A stretch of 64,000 nt of DNA from an uncultured Eubacterium sp. (GCA_949959185.1 CATLIX010000002.1:60288-124287), one strand, 5' to 3'. Positions 1-7,390 are shown, counted from the stretch's first letter. Made by a program: numbers and translations. Notes: generated from the letters alone by a model not told the origin.

Positions 1-20
1 AAGCTGCCGGAGGATTTGTA

Positions 21-446
21 ATGTCTTTTATTTCCAAACATTATAAGGCGATAGGAATGAGTTCTATAGAAACGCTTATACGGGATATTGTTACAGAAGA
101 AACACAAAATATGTTTGTTAATGTAGAACTATATGATACAATTGTTGTATTTAAAAGTATTTCTATTGGGTTGGATCAGCCAATATACTTTTATGATAAT
201 TATGGAAATATATCTATATTAGATGAAATAAGTGGGATTTCTGATATATTGAGGCTTGATGCCGATTATTTGCCGGTTTTTTATATTTACGTATTGATGA
301 AAGATGGAAGTTCTATAATAAAAGAAAAGAGAGATGAGCTTTTGGGAAAAATAGGAAACAGAATAGGCAATATGATTGTTCAAAAGATAATTGAAGCACT
401 TAAAAAAAGAATAAATGAAATGGAGGAGCAAATATGTGTAGAGTAG
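21..446 (+). CDS. Hypothetical protein, 141 aa
   Basis: I do not recognise this protein. It has 141 residues, no signal peptide and no clear membrane segment. The first two thirds mix beta-prone and hydrophobic stretches, and the last 40 residues are a Lys/Glu-rich, probably helical tail. A GGAGG lies 7 bases before the ATG. The stop overlaps the next start by 13 bases, so the two genes look translationally coupled. The codons are strongly A/T-rich compared with everything from 1275 onward, which hints at horizontal origin. An operon partner may lie to the left, outside the window. The ORF is probably real because of its ribosome binding site and the coupled neighbour; its function is unknown. 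Confidence 0.6.
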   Translation: MSFISKHYKAIGMSSIETLIRDIVTEETQNMFVNVELYDTIVVFKSISIGLDQPIYFYDNYGNISILDEISGISDILRLDADYLPVFYIYVLMKDGSSIIKEKRDELLGKIGNRIGNMIVQKIIEALKKRINEMEEQICVE

Positions 447-661
447 TAATAAGCAATTCTAAAAGAGAGGCAGAATTTATAATTTATAATCATCTTTTCT
501 CAAAAAAGAATTATAGGTTCACAATTCCACAGCTTGTTGGAGAATTGCAGGAGTACAAACTAAATTTGTCTCAGGAATATGTTCAGGCAGAAATAGATGA
601 GTTTGTTGAAGCAGGATTAATTCATCAGAAATTCAGAACCTATTCTACCTGTAGCAGGTAG
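434..661 (+). CDS. Hypothetical small protein, possible winged-helix fold
   Basis: This 75-residue protein overlaps the end of the preceding gene; a GGAGGAG in that gene's last codons serves as its ribosome binding site. The order is a basic N-terminus, a helix, then FTIPQLVGELQEY followed by LSQEYVQAEIDEFVEAGLI. This resembles a short helix-turn-helix or winged-helix unit (helix, recognition helix, GLI wing), but that is an inference from pattern alone. It shares the A/T-rich codon use of its upstream partner. A perfect 9-bp hairpin overlaps its stop codon and probably ends the operon. I cannot assign a function. Confidence 0.55.
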   Translation: MCRVVISNSKREAEFIIYNHLFSKKNYRFTIPQLVGELQEYKLNLSQEYVQAEIDEFVEAGLIHQKFRTYSTCSR

Positions 662-668
662 AATTTAT
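643..668 (+). terminator. Hairpin over the stop codon, probable terminator
   Basis: A perfect 9-bp stem (TTCTACCTG, loop TAG, CAGGTAGAA) spans 643-663 and includes the TAG stop of the upstream gene. Only a short TTTATA follows, so the tail is weak. Confidence 0.45.
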
Positions 669-1163
669 AGTGGGAATACGGAGGTTTTTGTGTGAGTTTT
701 TCCTGTTTTTCTAAGGCTGACTGTGAAATTACGGTTTTCAAAATGAAATGTAAAAGCAAGGCGAATATTGCTTCATAATTACAGGAAAATGCAGTTCTTT
801 GAAGGTAGCGTTTGATAAGTGGCTGTTAATAAAAGAGATATAAAGGGTTTTCCGGAAACTGCCGATATGTACTTTAGCTACGGATGGCATTTATTTCCAG
901 GGAGGATGGGAATAAGTGCCATTTTTTATCTTATAAGACAAAAACAAAGATGCGCACTCGTGCAAGAGGAAAATGTCACTTCGTGACCGTCCTAAGGTAT
1001 CCCCCAGGCAAGCCTGGTACCCCTTAGGACAAATCCGCACTCGGCGCAGCAAAGTGTTCAGGTCTACGCTCCGCTTCGGTCCGCGCTAAACGGACATCCA
1101 CAGGATGTCCAGCGCCCCTCATGGATGAGGGGATGGGGAGTTGCTGTGGGCATGGCCACTTTG
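669..1163. repeat. Non-coding stretch; composite intergenic repeat unit from about 924
   Basis: No convincing gene lies between 662 and 1274. From about 924 a repetitive element begins with a half hairpin arm (ATCTTATAAGACAAAA) and continues into GATGCGCACTCGTGC. Small hairpins follow: around 1000-1030 (CCTAAGG and CCTTAGG arms), about 1090-1110 (GGACATCC and GGATGTCC) and about 1115-1130 (CCCCTCAT and ATGAGGGG). The ending CCACTTTGTTATCTTAT leads into the complete hairpin at 1164. A related unit follows the hairpin at 35987-36160. I see nothing further at 669-923. Confidence 0.6.
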
Positions 1164-1227
1164 TTATCTTATAGGAAATACCGTGTTACTGTGAAGTGCT
1201 AAAGTATATAGATTTCCTATAAGATAA
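1164..1227. repeat. Dispersed hairpin repeat, copy 1 (perfect 16-bp arms)
   Basis: Arms 1164-1179 and 1212-1227 are perfect inverted repeats built on CTTATAGGAAAT, around a 32-base loop containing GAAGTGCTAAAGTA. Related copies sit at 6607, 31267 and 35919, with degenerate ones near 4010 and 43995. The arm bases covary between copies. Confidence 0.8.
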
Positions 1228-1274
1228 AACCATTATGCTGCAGGAAAGGCATTCTTTTTTAAGGAGGAAACATT

Positions 1275-2138
1275 ATGTCAGATAAAGTACAGGGAACTTT
1301 CGGAAACAGTTATTTTACACAGACAGTACAGGGCTATGCCGCAGGAGTAATACAGGAAGAAAAAAAGCAGGGAGCTTTCGGCGGAAAGCTGGCGGCGGAA
1401 TACGCCCGCATGGAACAGGCAAGAATTCTGGATGAGATGGATCATTCTGCCGTGGAATACAGAGGTTACGGGGCAGACGGCATGTGGAAAGGCAACTTTT
1501 TCTCCGGGGATGCTCAGAATCTGAAGGAAGCGTATGATGGCGATAAGGACGGACAGGAAAAACAGCAGGATATGATGAAACATATATCTCCTGAGACAAA
1601 AGAAGCGGCAGTCCGGAAACTGACCGGGGACCGAAATGCGCCCTATTCCATACTGGCAGACGGAAACGGGGAGATAATTTATAATGGAGTAATCTTCCGC
1701 TGTGATTATGAAAATAACAGGCTCTGTCTGGGAGATGTGTCCAATCCGGATAACTGTCTGAATATCCCTCTGGAAAAAGGCGGCAGCCTGGTGGTAAACC
1801 GGAACAATATCGACGGGCTGGTGAAAGCCATCGGTATGTTTTCTCCGGCAGATGTGCGGCGGATTATGCAGGCTCTTGCCCAGGATGCGAAGGTGCGGCA
1901 GACAGAACTTCAGATTGAGGATGACACCAGCGGAGAGCAGGTTTTGGAAAAAGAAGATAAGAAAACCGGTGAAATGAAAGCACCGGGGGAAGACGATAAA
2001 AAAATCGGCGAAGAAAAAACGCCGGAAGAACATGGAAAGACCGGTCCGGTACAGACGTTGGAGCAGGAAAAAGAGGAATCCCATGAAAAAGCTGTGCAAA
2101 ACCGGGAAAAGGAAGGAGAACATGAATCAGAAGAATAA
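1275..2138 (+). CDS. Hypothetical protein with Glu/Lys-rich C-terminal tail
   Basis: The protein has 287 residues, no signal peptide and no membrane segment. AAGGAGG lies 8 bases before the ATG. Residues 1-210 look like a folded soluble domain, including a short beta-rich stretch ILADGNGEIIYNGVIFRCD around residue 128. Residues 215-287 are a low-complexity tail of Glu, Lys, Asp and Gly that is probably disordered or coiled. I cannot place the family; it may be a lineage-specific Lachnospiraceae protein. The tail overlaps the start of the CPBP protease gene by 17 bases in another frame, so the two are probably co-transcribed and coupled. A role with that membrane protease is only a guess. Confidence 0.7.
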   Translation: MSDKVQGTFGNSYFTQTVQGYAAGVIQEEKKQGAFGGKLAAEYARMEQARILDEMDHSAVEYRGYGADGMWKGNFFSGDAQNLKEAYDGDKDGQEKQQDMMKHISPETKEAAVRKLTGDRNAPYSILADGNGEIIYNGVIFRCDYENNRLCLGDVSNPDNCLNIPLEKGGSLVVNRNNIDGLVKAIGMFSPADVRRIMQALAQDAKVRQTELQIEDDTSGEQVLEKEDKKTGEMKAPGEDDKKIGEEKTPEEHGKTGPVQTLEQEKEESHEKAVQNREKEGEHESEE

Positions 2139-3018
2139 TCCTTACAGTAACAACGCAATGTTTAAATCGTGGAATGTCATTTATCCCATATTTATCTATT
2201 TTGTGGTGGCAAATCTGGCCATGTCGCTGTTTGCCATGCTGGCTTCTGTTCTGGGGGCTGATTACCAGAAACAGTACATGGCTCTGCAGACAGCAGCGGT
2301 GGCGGTAACCATACCATTTATTGCCAGATATTATCAGAGGGACAGAAAAGAGCCTACGGTATTCTGGGAACATATGGGGATGGAATTTGCCGGGAAAACC
2401 CGTGCTCAGAAAATCATCAACGGAGTGCTGATGTTCCTGGCAGGAGCTGTCATCGGCATGGCGCTGAACAATGTGCTGGCTCTGACCACCCTGGAGGAAA
2501 TTTCAGAAGGGTATCAGGAGGCAACGGAGAATTTCTTTGCGGGCGGTATTTTCTTTGAACTGCTGGGCGCCTGCTTTCTGACGCCTTTTCTGGAAGAACT
2601 GCTTTACCGGGGCGTGGTGTATGGAAGGCTCTGTGATCTGATGATTCTGAACAATGAAAAAAAGACGGAAGAAGGCACAAAACGGGAAAAACGCAGCCGG
2701 TTCACAGCAATGTTATTCTCGGCTCTGCTGTTCGGAGTGCTGCATATGAATCTGGTGCAGTTCGTTTATGCAGGGGTACTTGGTATTCTTCTGGCCTGGT
2801 TTATGGAACAATCCGGGCATTTTTACGGAGCGCTGCTGGCCCACATGGGTGCCAATCTCACCTCTGTGCTTCGGGTGGAGACCAGACTGTTTGACTGGAT
2901 GGAGCAGAGCAGAGGCGTGTTTGCAGGAGCCACAGCGGGACTTGGTCTGGCGGGAATTGTTCTGATTGGAGCAATCTGGCTGCAGAACAGAAAGGGACAG
3001 GATGTAACAGACGGTTAA
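2122..3018 (+). CDS. CPBP-family intramembrane metalloprotease
   Basis: This 298-residue polytopic membrane protein carries the CPBP (Abi/Rce1-like) signature: EELLYRG near residue 158, HMN near 208 and HMGAN near 241. Together these form the metal-binding glutamates and histidines of the family. Members cleave substrates within the membrane and often act in peptide maturation or self-immunity. About six to eight hydrophobic segments are visible, with a charged cytoplasmic loop near residues 180-195. I chose the start at 2122 because AAGGAAGGAG precedes it; an upstream in-frame ATG at 2032 lies inside the previous gene. The gene is probably translationally coupled to the Glu/Lys-tailed protein. 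The substrate is unknown. Confidence 0.85.
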   Translation: MNQKNNPYSNNAMFKSWNVIYPIFIYFVVANLAMSLFAMLASVLGADYQKQYMALQTAAVAVTIPFIARYYQRDRKEPTVFWEHMGMEFAGKTRAQKIINGVLMFLAGAVIGMALNNVLALTTLEEISEGYQEATENFFAGGIFFELLGACFLTPFLEELLYRGVVYGRLCDLMILNNEKKTEEGTKREKRSRFTAMLFSALLFGVLHMNLVQFVYAGVLGILLAWFMEQSGHFYGALLAHMGANLTSVLRVETRLFDWMEQSRGVFAGATAGLGLAGIVLIGAIWLQNRKGQDVTDG

Positions 3019-3129
3019 AAGAGCGGCTGTCCTGCTGTATGACCATTTTCTGTTGCCATGGCCGCTACAATAACCAGACGTGGAGTATCGGCTGAAAGAT
3101 TTGGCCGTACCGTGATATTTTAAGAAAAG

Positions 3130-3156
3130 GAGCTGTTGCAAAATACAGCTCTTTTT
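3130..3156 (+). terminator. Rho-independent terminator after the CPBP gene
   Basis: Stem GAGCTGT / ACAGCTC (3130-3136 and 3145-3151) is followed by five T. Two further hairpins follow directly: 3154-3188 (16-bp arms with one G-T wobble) and 3190-3215 (AATCTCCG / CGGAGATT). Together they fill the stretch between the protease and the recombinase. Confidence 0.75.
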
Positions 3157-3244
3157 ATGTTGCAGGAAAATCTTTCCTGTAACATAAAAAATCTCCGGCA
3201 GAACAGGCGGAGATTGAAATCTTATAAAATGGTTATACTAAAAA

Positions 3245-3271
3245 TGCAACATTTCTTACAATAATGTTGCA
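3245..3271. repeat. Left inverted recombination-site candidate (27 bp)
   Basis: Arms TGCAACATT and AATGTTGCA flank the 9-base centre TCTTACAAT. The same 27-mer, inverted and with one mismatch, occurs at 3946-3972 on the other side of the recombinase gene. Flanking A and T runs extend the stem, so this copy may also terminate transcription from either side. Confidence 0.75.
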
Positions 3272-3346
3272 TTTTTCTTTACAGTTCTTATATCGGAGCT
3301 TCTCTGAAAAACTTTAGCCCCTGAATTTATTTTTCAGGAGAAATTC

Positions 3347-3928
3347 TTATGACAAATCAATTTTTGTAAAAACAGAATCCCGCTCGTCCTGTTCAATTCC
3401 AAGATATTTTTTTGTGACCCGGTAGGAAGAATGATTGAAAATGTCCATTAAAAGAGCAGGGGGAACCCCCTGTTTCCATGCATGATAACCGAAAGTTTTG
3501 CGGAGGGAATGGCAGCTCACATGAGAGGTGTGCAGTGTTTCCTCCGCCGCTTTTTTCATAATGCGGAAGGCCTGGGAGCGGCTCAGAGGCCTTCTGTAAT
3601 CGGTTGTTTTTGTGAAAATATAATCTTCCGGAGCCGGATTGCGGCTTTTCATGTAAAGATGCAGCGTTTCTTTCAGGTGGTCATTCAGGGCCACCATATT
3701 TTCTTTTCCGGTCTTGTGCTCCCTGAGAAATAAATGCCCCCGAAAGCATTTTTCCTCAAAATCATACACATCTTCCCAGTTCAGATTCAGAATGTCGCTG
3801 ATACGCAGAGCGGTGTGCAGTCCGAACAGGACCAGGGCATAGTTCCTGATGTTGGGCTGGCAGTTCTGATAATAATCCAGAAATTTTTTCAAATCATCTT
3901 TTCCCCGAATTGGCTGTGTTGTTCCCAT
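3347..3928 (-). CDS. Small tyrosine recombinase (phage integrase family)
   Basis: This is a compact 193-residue tyrosine recombinase that contains essentially the catalytic domain and lacks the usual N-terminal core-binding arm. Visible catalytic residues are Arg42 (ALRISD), Lys72 (HKTGK), His140 and Arg143 (CHSLRKT), His166 (NHSS) and the nucleophile Tyr175 (KKYLGI). The set is complete, so the enzyme is probably active. The start at 3928 has GGAGG 8 bases upstream; an ATG at 3943 has no such site. Its size resembles FimB/FimE-type switch recombinases. The gene is enclosed by inverted 27-bp sites at 3245-3271 and 3946-3972, the second abutting the 5' end of the gene. This suggests it acts on its own flanks. 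csrA and flagellin lie immediately beyond. Confidence 0.88.
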   Translation of the reverse strand: MGTTQPIRGKDDLKKFLDYYQNCQPNIRNYALVLFGLHTALRISDILNLNWEDVYDFEEKCFRGHLFLREHKTGKENMVALNDHLKETLHLYMKSRNPAPEDYIFTKTTDYRRPLSRSQAFRIMKKAAEETLHTSHVSCHSLRKTFGYHAWKQGVPPALLMDIFNHSSYRVTKKYLGIEQDERDSVFTKIDLS

Positions 3929-3945
3929 ATTCCATACCTCCATTC

Positions 3946-3972
3946 TGCAACATTATTGTAAGAACTGTTGCA
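3946..3972. repeat. Right inverted recombination-site candidate (27 bp)
   Basis: This is the reverse complement of 3245-3271 with 26 of 27 bases identical, centre ATTGTAAGA and one changed arm base (ACTGTTGCA). It lies 17 bases before the recombinase start, between that start and csrA. A further TAAGAACTGT half-site within it recurs inverted at 3281-3290. Confidence 0.75.
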
Positions 3973-4009
3973 AACGTTTTTCTTAAGTAAAAAGTTCTTT
4001 GGATTTCCC

Positions 4010-4066
4010 ATATGACAGAAATTTTATCATGGTAAAGTGCAAAAGTACAGGGATTTCCGGTAACAG
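4010..4066. repeat. Degenerate copy of the dispersed hairpin repeat
   Basis: The run GTAAAGTGCAAAAGTA then GATTTCCGGTAA aligns well with the loop and right arm of the 1164-1227 copy. The left arm is decayed. It occupies the csrA upstream region. I could not find a convincing sigma-28 or sigma-A promoter between 3973 and 4129. Confidence 0.45.
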
Positions 4067-4129
4067 GAATCATGCAGCCCCGGATTGCAACGGTAAAAAC
4101 TGGATTCCGGGAGAGAACAGGAGGTTGAA

Positions 4130-4429
4130 ATGCTGAAATTATCAGTAAGGCCGGGAGAATATGTGCTGATTGGGGATGATATCAAGCTGGTATTTGCGGG
4201 AGGAAGTTCCAACAATCTGCGGATTCTGATTGATGCTCCCAGAGCTTATAACATTGTGAGAAGCGAGGCGCTGGAGCGTTACGGAATGGCAGCGGATCCG
4301 GGCAATGAGGTAAAGCATTACCGGGACAGAGAACTTTCTCCGGAGGCAAAGGAGAAAATCAAAGCCATTCTCATGGCGGAGCGCAGGAAAGCACGCCGGA
4401 AGGAGCGGGCGACGGAGCTGCACAGGTAA
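4130..4429 (+). CDS. csrA: CsrA-family RNA-binding translational regulator
   Basis: The N-terminal 55 residues match CsrA: MLKLSVRPGEYVLIGDDIKL, then a beta strand with LRILIDAP and a short helix. CsrA dimers bind GGA motifs in mRNA leaders and usually block translation; in Firmicutes the main target is the flagellin mRNA, antagonised by FliW. This protein has 99 residues, longer than the usual 60-75, with a basic Arg/Lys-rich C-terminal extension. AGGAGG precedes the ATG. It is followed 147 bases later by the flagellin gene, the usual arrangement for autoregulated flagellin synthesis. fliW is not in the window. The sequence is divergent but the fold signature is clear. Confidence 0.85.
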   Translation: MLKLSVRPGEYVLIGDDIKLVFAGGSSNNLRILIDAPRAYNIVRSEALERYGMAADPGNEVKHYRDRELSPEAKEKIKAILMAERRKARRKERATELHR

Positions 4430-4576
4430 TAATGCGGAGCAATCCTCTGCTTATTATAAATGCCGGCAGCAGTGCCGGAGTATAACAACATCCGCTGCCT
4501 CCTGCAAGAGAGAGGCGGGAGGCGGCCCACATGCACGCAAACGGATTTGCGGCATTAAAGACAAGGAGGAAAAATT
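4430..4576 (+). promoter_or_regulatory. Flagellin leader with GGA motifs and hairpins, likely CsrA target
   Basis: The leader contains a GC-rich hairpin at 4492-4525 (GCCTCC pairing with GGAGGC) and a smaller one around GCCGGCAGCAGTGCCGG. Several GGA motifs are present, including the AAGGAGG ribosome binding site itself. In other bacteria CsrA represses flagellin by binding such sites; for this locus that is inferred from the motifs and the adjacent csrA. Confidence 0.5.
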
Positions 4577-6526
4577 ATGTCAATGGTAGTACAGCACAAT
4601 TTAACAGCAATGAATTCCAACAGAATGCTGGGAGTTACCACCAGCGCTCAGGCAAAATCTTCGGAAAAATTATCTTCCGGTTACCGGATTAACCGTGCGG
4701 CAGACGATGCGGCAGGACTGACTATTTCCGAGAAAATGAGAAAACAGATTCGCGGTCTGGACCGTGCGTCCACCAACGCAGAAGACGGTGTATCTGCAGT
4801 GCAGACAGCAGAGGGAGCTCTGACAGAAGTGCACTCCATGCTGCAGCGTATGAATGAACTGGCTACCCAGGCTTCCAACGGAACCAATTCAGAGTCTGAC
4901 CGGGATGCCATTCAGGCGGAAATCAACCAGCTGACTACAGAAATCGACCGTGTGGCTGAGACGACCAAATTCAATGAAATCTATCTGCTGAAAGGCAACC
5001 GTGCCGGGGCAGTGACCACGCAGAAAGTGGCAGCCCATGACGCAGGCCTTAAGGGAACACTCACCGATTTGGGCGGCGGAACATCCACCTTCGCGCTGGA
5101 TAAAGCTCTGGAAAACGGGGATAAGGTTACCATTGCCGGACAGGAATATACCATTGGTACCTCAGAAAACCATAAAGAAGCCGGGGAACTGAATACTTCT
5201 ACGGACGGGTATGTAAAATCTACGGTTGCTCCTTTTATCACAACTACGCTGAATGCAGGAGACAGCGTAACCTATCAGGGAAATACCTATACTTTAACCG
5301 ATAAAATTGCGGCTGATGACCTGAAATGGAAAGCAGGTGATAAAGTAAAGGTTGGAGGTGTGGAATTTACAGTAGCTGCCGGCAGCGGCGCCCCTGATGA
5401 AGCGGCAGGAACTGTTGGTGTGGATGTAGTTGCAAAATTTGTGGAATCTGCCCTGGCAGACGGAAAGCAGGTTGTGGGAACCAATGTGACCGTATCTGAA
5501 ACAAAAGCGGGTACTACTGCTGCTGCAGATGTGACGAAGGCGGGAAACTTTACCATAGTTTCTGCTCTGGAAGCAGGAGAAATCAGTTCCGCAAAAGTAG
5601 TAGACAAAACAGCAGCAACCATTGCAAAAGCAGGTGCAGGACTTTCCACAACAGCTGCAACTTTCGACACAGGAGACAGCGTTACCATAGCCGGCGTTAC
5701 CACAACTGCTACGGCAGAGACTCCGATTGCGGCAAAAGACGTATATGACGCAGTCAATGCACTGGACGTTGGAGACACGGTAATCGTTGGAAGCGGTACA
5801 GACCAGGTTACCTATACCATCGTTGACGAAGCAGATGTGGATGAAGAAGCCTTTAAACTTACAAAAGATGCGATTCTGGCAAAGATTCATGACGGTGACA
5901 GTGTCAGCACAGACGGAGGAACAACCACCAATACTGTTATCGGTGACATTGCCCTGCCAAAGAGCGATGAAAAAGTAATCAGCGCCAAAGAGGCTTATTC
6001 CATGATGGCAGAAGAACTGCAGAAGGCTTCCAGTATTGGAACCGACGAGGCAGCTGCTGTAACAAATGATGGAAATGGAAAATTCACCATTACACAGGGC
6101 TCTGTGGAAGTGAAAAAATCCCTGTCCTTCAACCTCCATGTAGGTTCTGACGCCGATATGACCAATAAGATTACTGTTGATATCGACGCCATGGACGCAG
6201 CAGGACTGGGTGTAAAGAACCTGAATGTATCCGATGAAACCGGAACAGCCGCAACCTATGCAATCGACGCCATTGCAGACGCAATTTCCAAAGTATCCGC
6301 TCAGCGTTCTGCTCTCGGTGCAGTTCAGAACAGACTGGAGCACACCATCGCCAACCTTGATAACGTTGTGGAAAATACCACAGCAGTAGAATCCAGAATC
6401 CGTGATACGGATATGGCATCCGAGATGGTGGAATACAGCAAGAACAATATTCTTGCACAGGCAGGCCAGTCCATGCTTGCACAGGCAAATCAGTCCACAC
6501 AGGGTGTACTGTCCCTGCTTCAGTAA
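4577..6526 (+). CDS. Flagellin with a large repeat-containing central domain
   Basis: This is the structural subunit of the flagellar filament, secreted by the flagellar type III system. Residues 1-140 (SSGYRINRAADDAAGL, then Q- and N-rich helices) and the last about 90 residues (AISKVSAQRSALGAVQNRL to LLQ) are the conserved D0/D1 helices. In between lie about 400 residues of Ala/Thr/Asp-rich variable sequence, giving 649 residues against about 270-500 in most flagellins. Within it at least six copies of a loose GDxVTxxGxxYT beta motif can be read, at nucleotides about 5119, 5259, 5330, 5670, 5768 and 5888. AAGGAGG precedes the ATG. The gene follows csrA and ends at a strong terminator, so it can be expressed as a single unit. 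Confidence 0.95.
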   Translation: MSMVVQHNLTAMNSNRMLGVTTSAQAKSSEKLSSGYRINRAADDAAGLTISEKMRKQIRGLDRASTNAEDGVSAVQTAEGALTEVHSMLQRMNELATQASNGTNSESDRDAIQAEINQLTTEIDRVAETTKFNEIYLLKGNRAGAVTTQKVAAHDAGLKGTLTDLGGGTSTFALDKALENGDKVTIAGQEYTIGTSENHKEAGELNTSTDGYVKSTVAPFITTTLNAGDSVTYQGNTYTLTDKIAADDLKWKAGDKVKVGGVEFTVAAGSGAPDEAAGTVGVDVVAKFVESALADGKQVVGTNVTVSETKAGTTAAADVTKAGNFTIVSALEAGEISSAKVVDKTAATIAKAGAGLSTTAATFDTGDSVTIAGVTTTATAETPIAAKDVYDAVNALDVGDTVIVGSGTDQVTYTIVDEADVDEEAFKLTKDAILAKIHDGDSVSTDGGTTTNTVIGDIALPKSDEKVISAKEAYSMMAEELQKASSIGTDEAAAVTNDGNGKFTITQGSVEVKKSLSFNLHVGSDADMTNKITVDIDAMDAAGLGVKNLNVSDETGTAATYAIDAIADAISKVSAQRSALGAVQNRLEHTIANLDNVVENTTAVESRIRDTDMASEMVEYSKNNILAQAGQSMLAQANQSTQGVLSLLQ

Positions 6527-6574
6527 GCAGTGCAGCCTGTTATTCAGCAGACAGTATGATATGCTGCAATATAA

Positions 6575-6605
6575 AAGACGCCGGAATGAGCCGGCGTCTT
6601 TTTTT
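6575..6605 (+). terminator. Strong rho-independent terminator of the flagellin gene
   Basis: A perfect 10-bp stem (AAGACGCCGG, loop AATGAG, CCGGCGTCTT) is followed by seven T. Confidence 0.92.
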
Positions 6606-6606
6606 C

Positions 6607-6690
6607 ATCTTACAGGAAAGACCTTGCCGCTATAAAGCGTTAAAGTCCATGACTTTCCTATAAGATAAAAATATGGATGCGCACTCGTGC
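6607..6690. repeat. Dispersed hairpin repeat, copy 2
   Basis: Arms 6607-6620 and 6653-6666 pair with one mismatch. The loop holds AAAGCGTTAAAGT. A GGATGCGCACTCGTGC unit follows the right arm, as it does after the half arm at 924. Confidence 0.75.
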
Positions 6691-6839
6691 GGACTGTATA
6701 AATTTTTTCAGTTGTAAAAAAATTTTCCGTATGATATAGTCAGGTCAGCGAATGGAATTTCCCCCCCCACATACAATTCGTATTCAGGAGAGCCTGACAG
6801 AGGCTGATGTTGAAAAGGAAAGAGAAGGAGAAAAATCAA

Positions 6840-7141
6840 ATGAAAGCACCGAAAAACACTTCAGGAGCGGGACTTCCCACCGGGGATCTGAAAAATATTC
6901 CGGGAATCGGGAAAAAATGGAACAGCATCTGAAAAATATTGGAATTCACCGTATTGAAGATTTAAATGGAAAAGATCCGGAAGAACTCTATGGACAGGAC
7001 TGTCTGAAAAAAGGGTTTCAGGAGGACAGGTGCGCCCTGTATGTATACCGCTGCGCAGTATATTATGCGGAGCATGAACAGCACGAAGAGGAAAAATTAA
7101 ACTGGTGGTACTGGAAAGAGAAAGAATATCCGGAAAAATGA
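6840..7141 (+). pseudogene. Frameshifted helix-hairpin-helix protein (Cdd1-like)
   Basis: An ATG at 6840 with GAAGGAG upstream opens a frame encoding a leader and LKNIPGIGKK, a helix-hairpin-helix start, but it stops soon after. The rest of the domain continues in the -1 frame from 6917: MEQHLKNIGIHRIEDL, then DPEELY, CALYVYRCAVYYA and a Trp/Glu-rich tail. Joined, this resembles the small Cdd1 (pathogenicity locus) family, about 100 residues. The switch falls in a run of six A at 6912-6917; one more A would restore the frame. It could be a true disabling mutation, a sequencing error in the homopolymer, or slippage. An open frame from 6752 covers the second part but its N-terminus looks spurious. 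Confidence 0.65.
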
Positions 7142-7361
7142 TGTCTTCCAGTCTGCAATTCTTACACAATTCTCACACAATTCGTAAAAATCTGAATTTC
7201 CTCCGGATTTTAAACGGTAAGACAAAAGAAAAATCAGGAAATATCAGCAGTGAATTGTTTGCAATCACTGCTTTTTATAAAATACTTCCTTATATTATCT
7301 GAAAATAATTATTTATATTTATATATAATCATATTATCTGAAAATAAAAAGAAAAAAACTG
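7142..7361. other. AT-rich non-coding stretch upstream of gltB
   Basis: This stretch is very A/T-rich. Two copies of ATATTATCTGAAAATAA-like sequence lie at about 7292-7308 and 7331-7346. I see no gene; a 65-residue open frame at 7105-7302 lacks a ribosome binding site and any motif. Confidence 0.4.
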
Positions 7362-7390
7362 TTTACAGCGAAGGAAAAAAGGTGTATACT
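7362..7390 (+). promoter_or_regulatory. Sigma-A promoter of gltBD
   Basis: TTTACA (7362-7367), a 17-base spacer and TATACT (7385-7390) form a near-consensus promoter. Transcription would start about 60 bases before gltB. Confidence 0.8.

Noticed and set aside
3245..3271. Left 27-mer only as a rho-independent terminator
   Set aside because: It could terminate transcription, but its near-exact inverted copy with the same asymmetric centre on the other side of the recombinase gene is not explained by that role.
3973..4129. Sigma-28 promoter for csrA-flagellin
   Set aside because: I looked for TAAA-N15-GCCGATAA and found only TAAA matches without a partner; no claim is made.
5294..6343. Long open frame antisense to the flagellin gene (349 codons)
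   Set aside because: It mirrors the Ala/Thr/Asp codon pattern of the flagellin variable domain, is Cys-rich nonsense and has no ribosome binding site.
7105..7302. 65-codon open frame before gltB
   Set aside because: There is no ribosome binding site, the sequence is AT-rich, and it overlaps the end of the helix-hairpin-helix gene and non-coding DNA.
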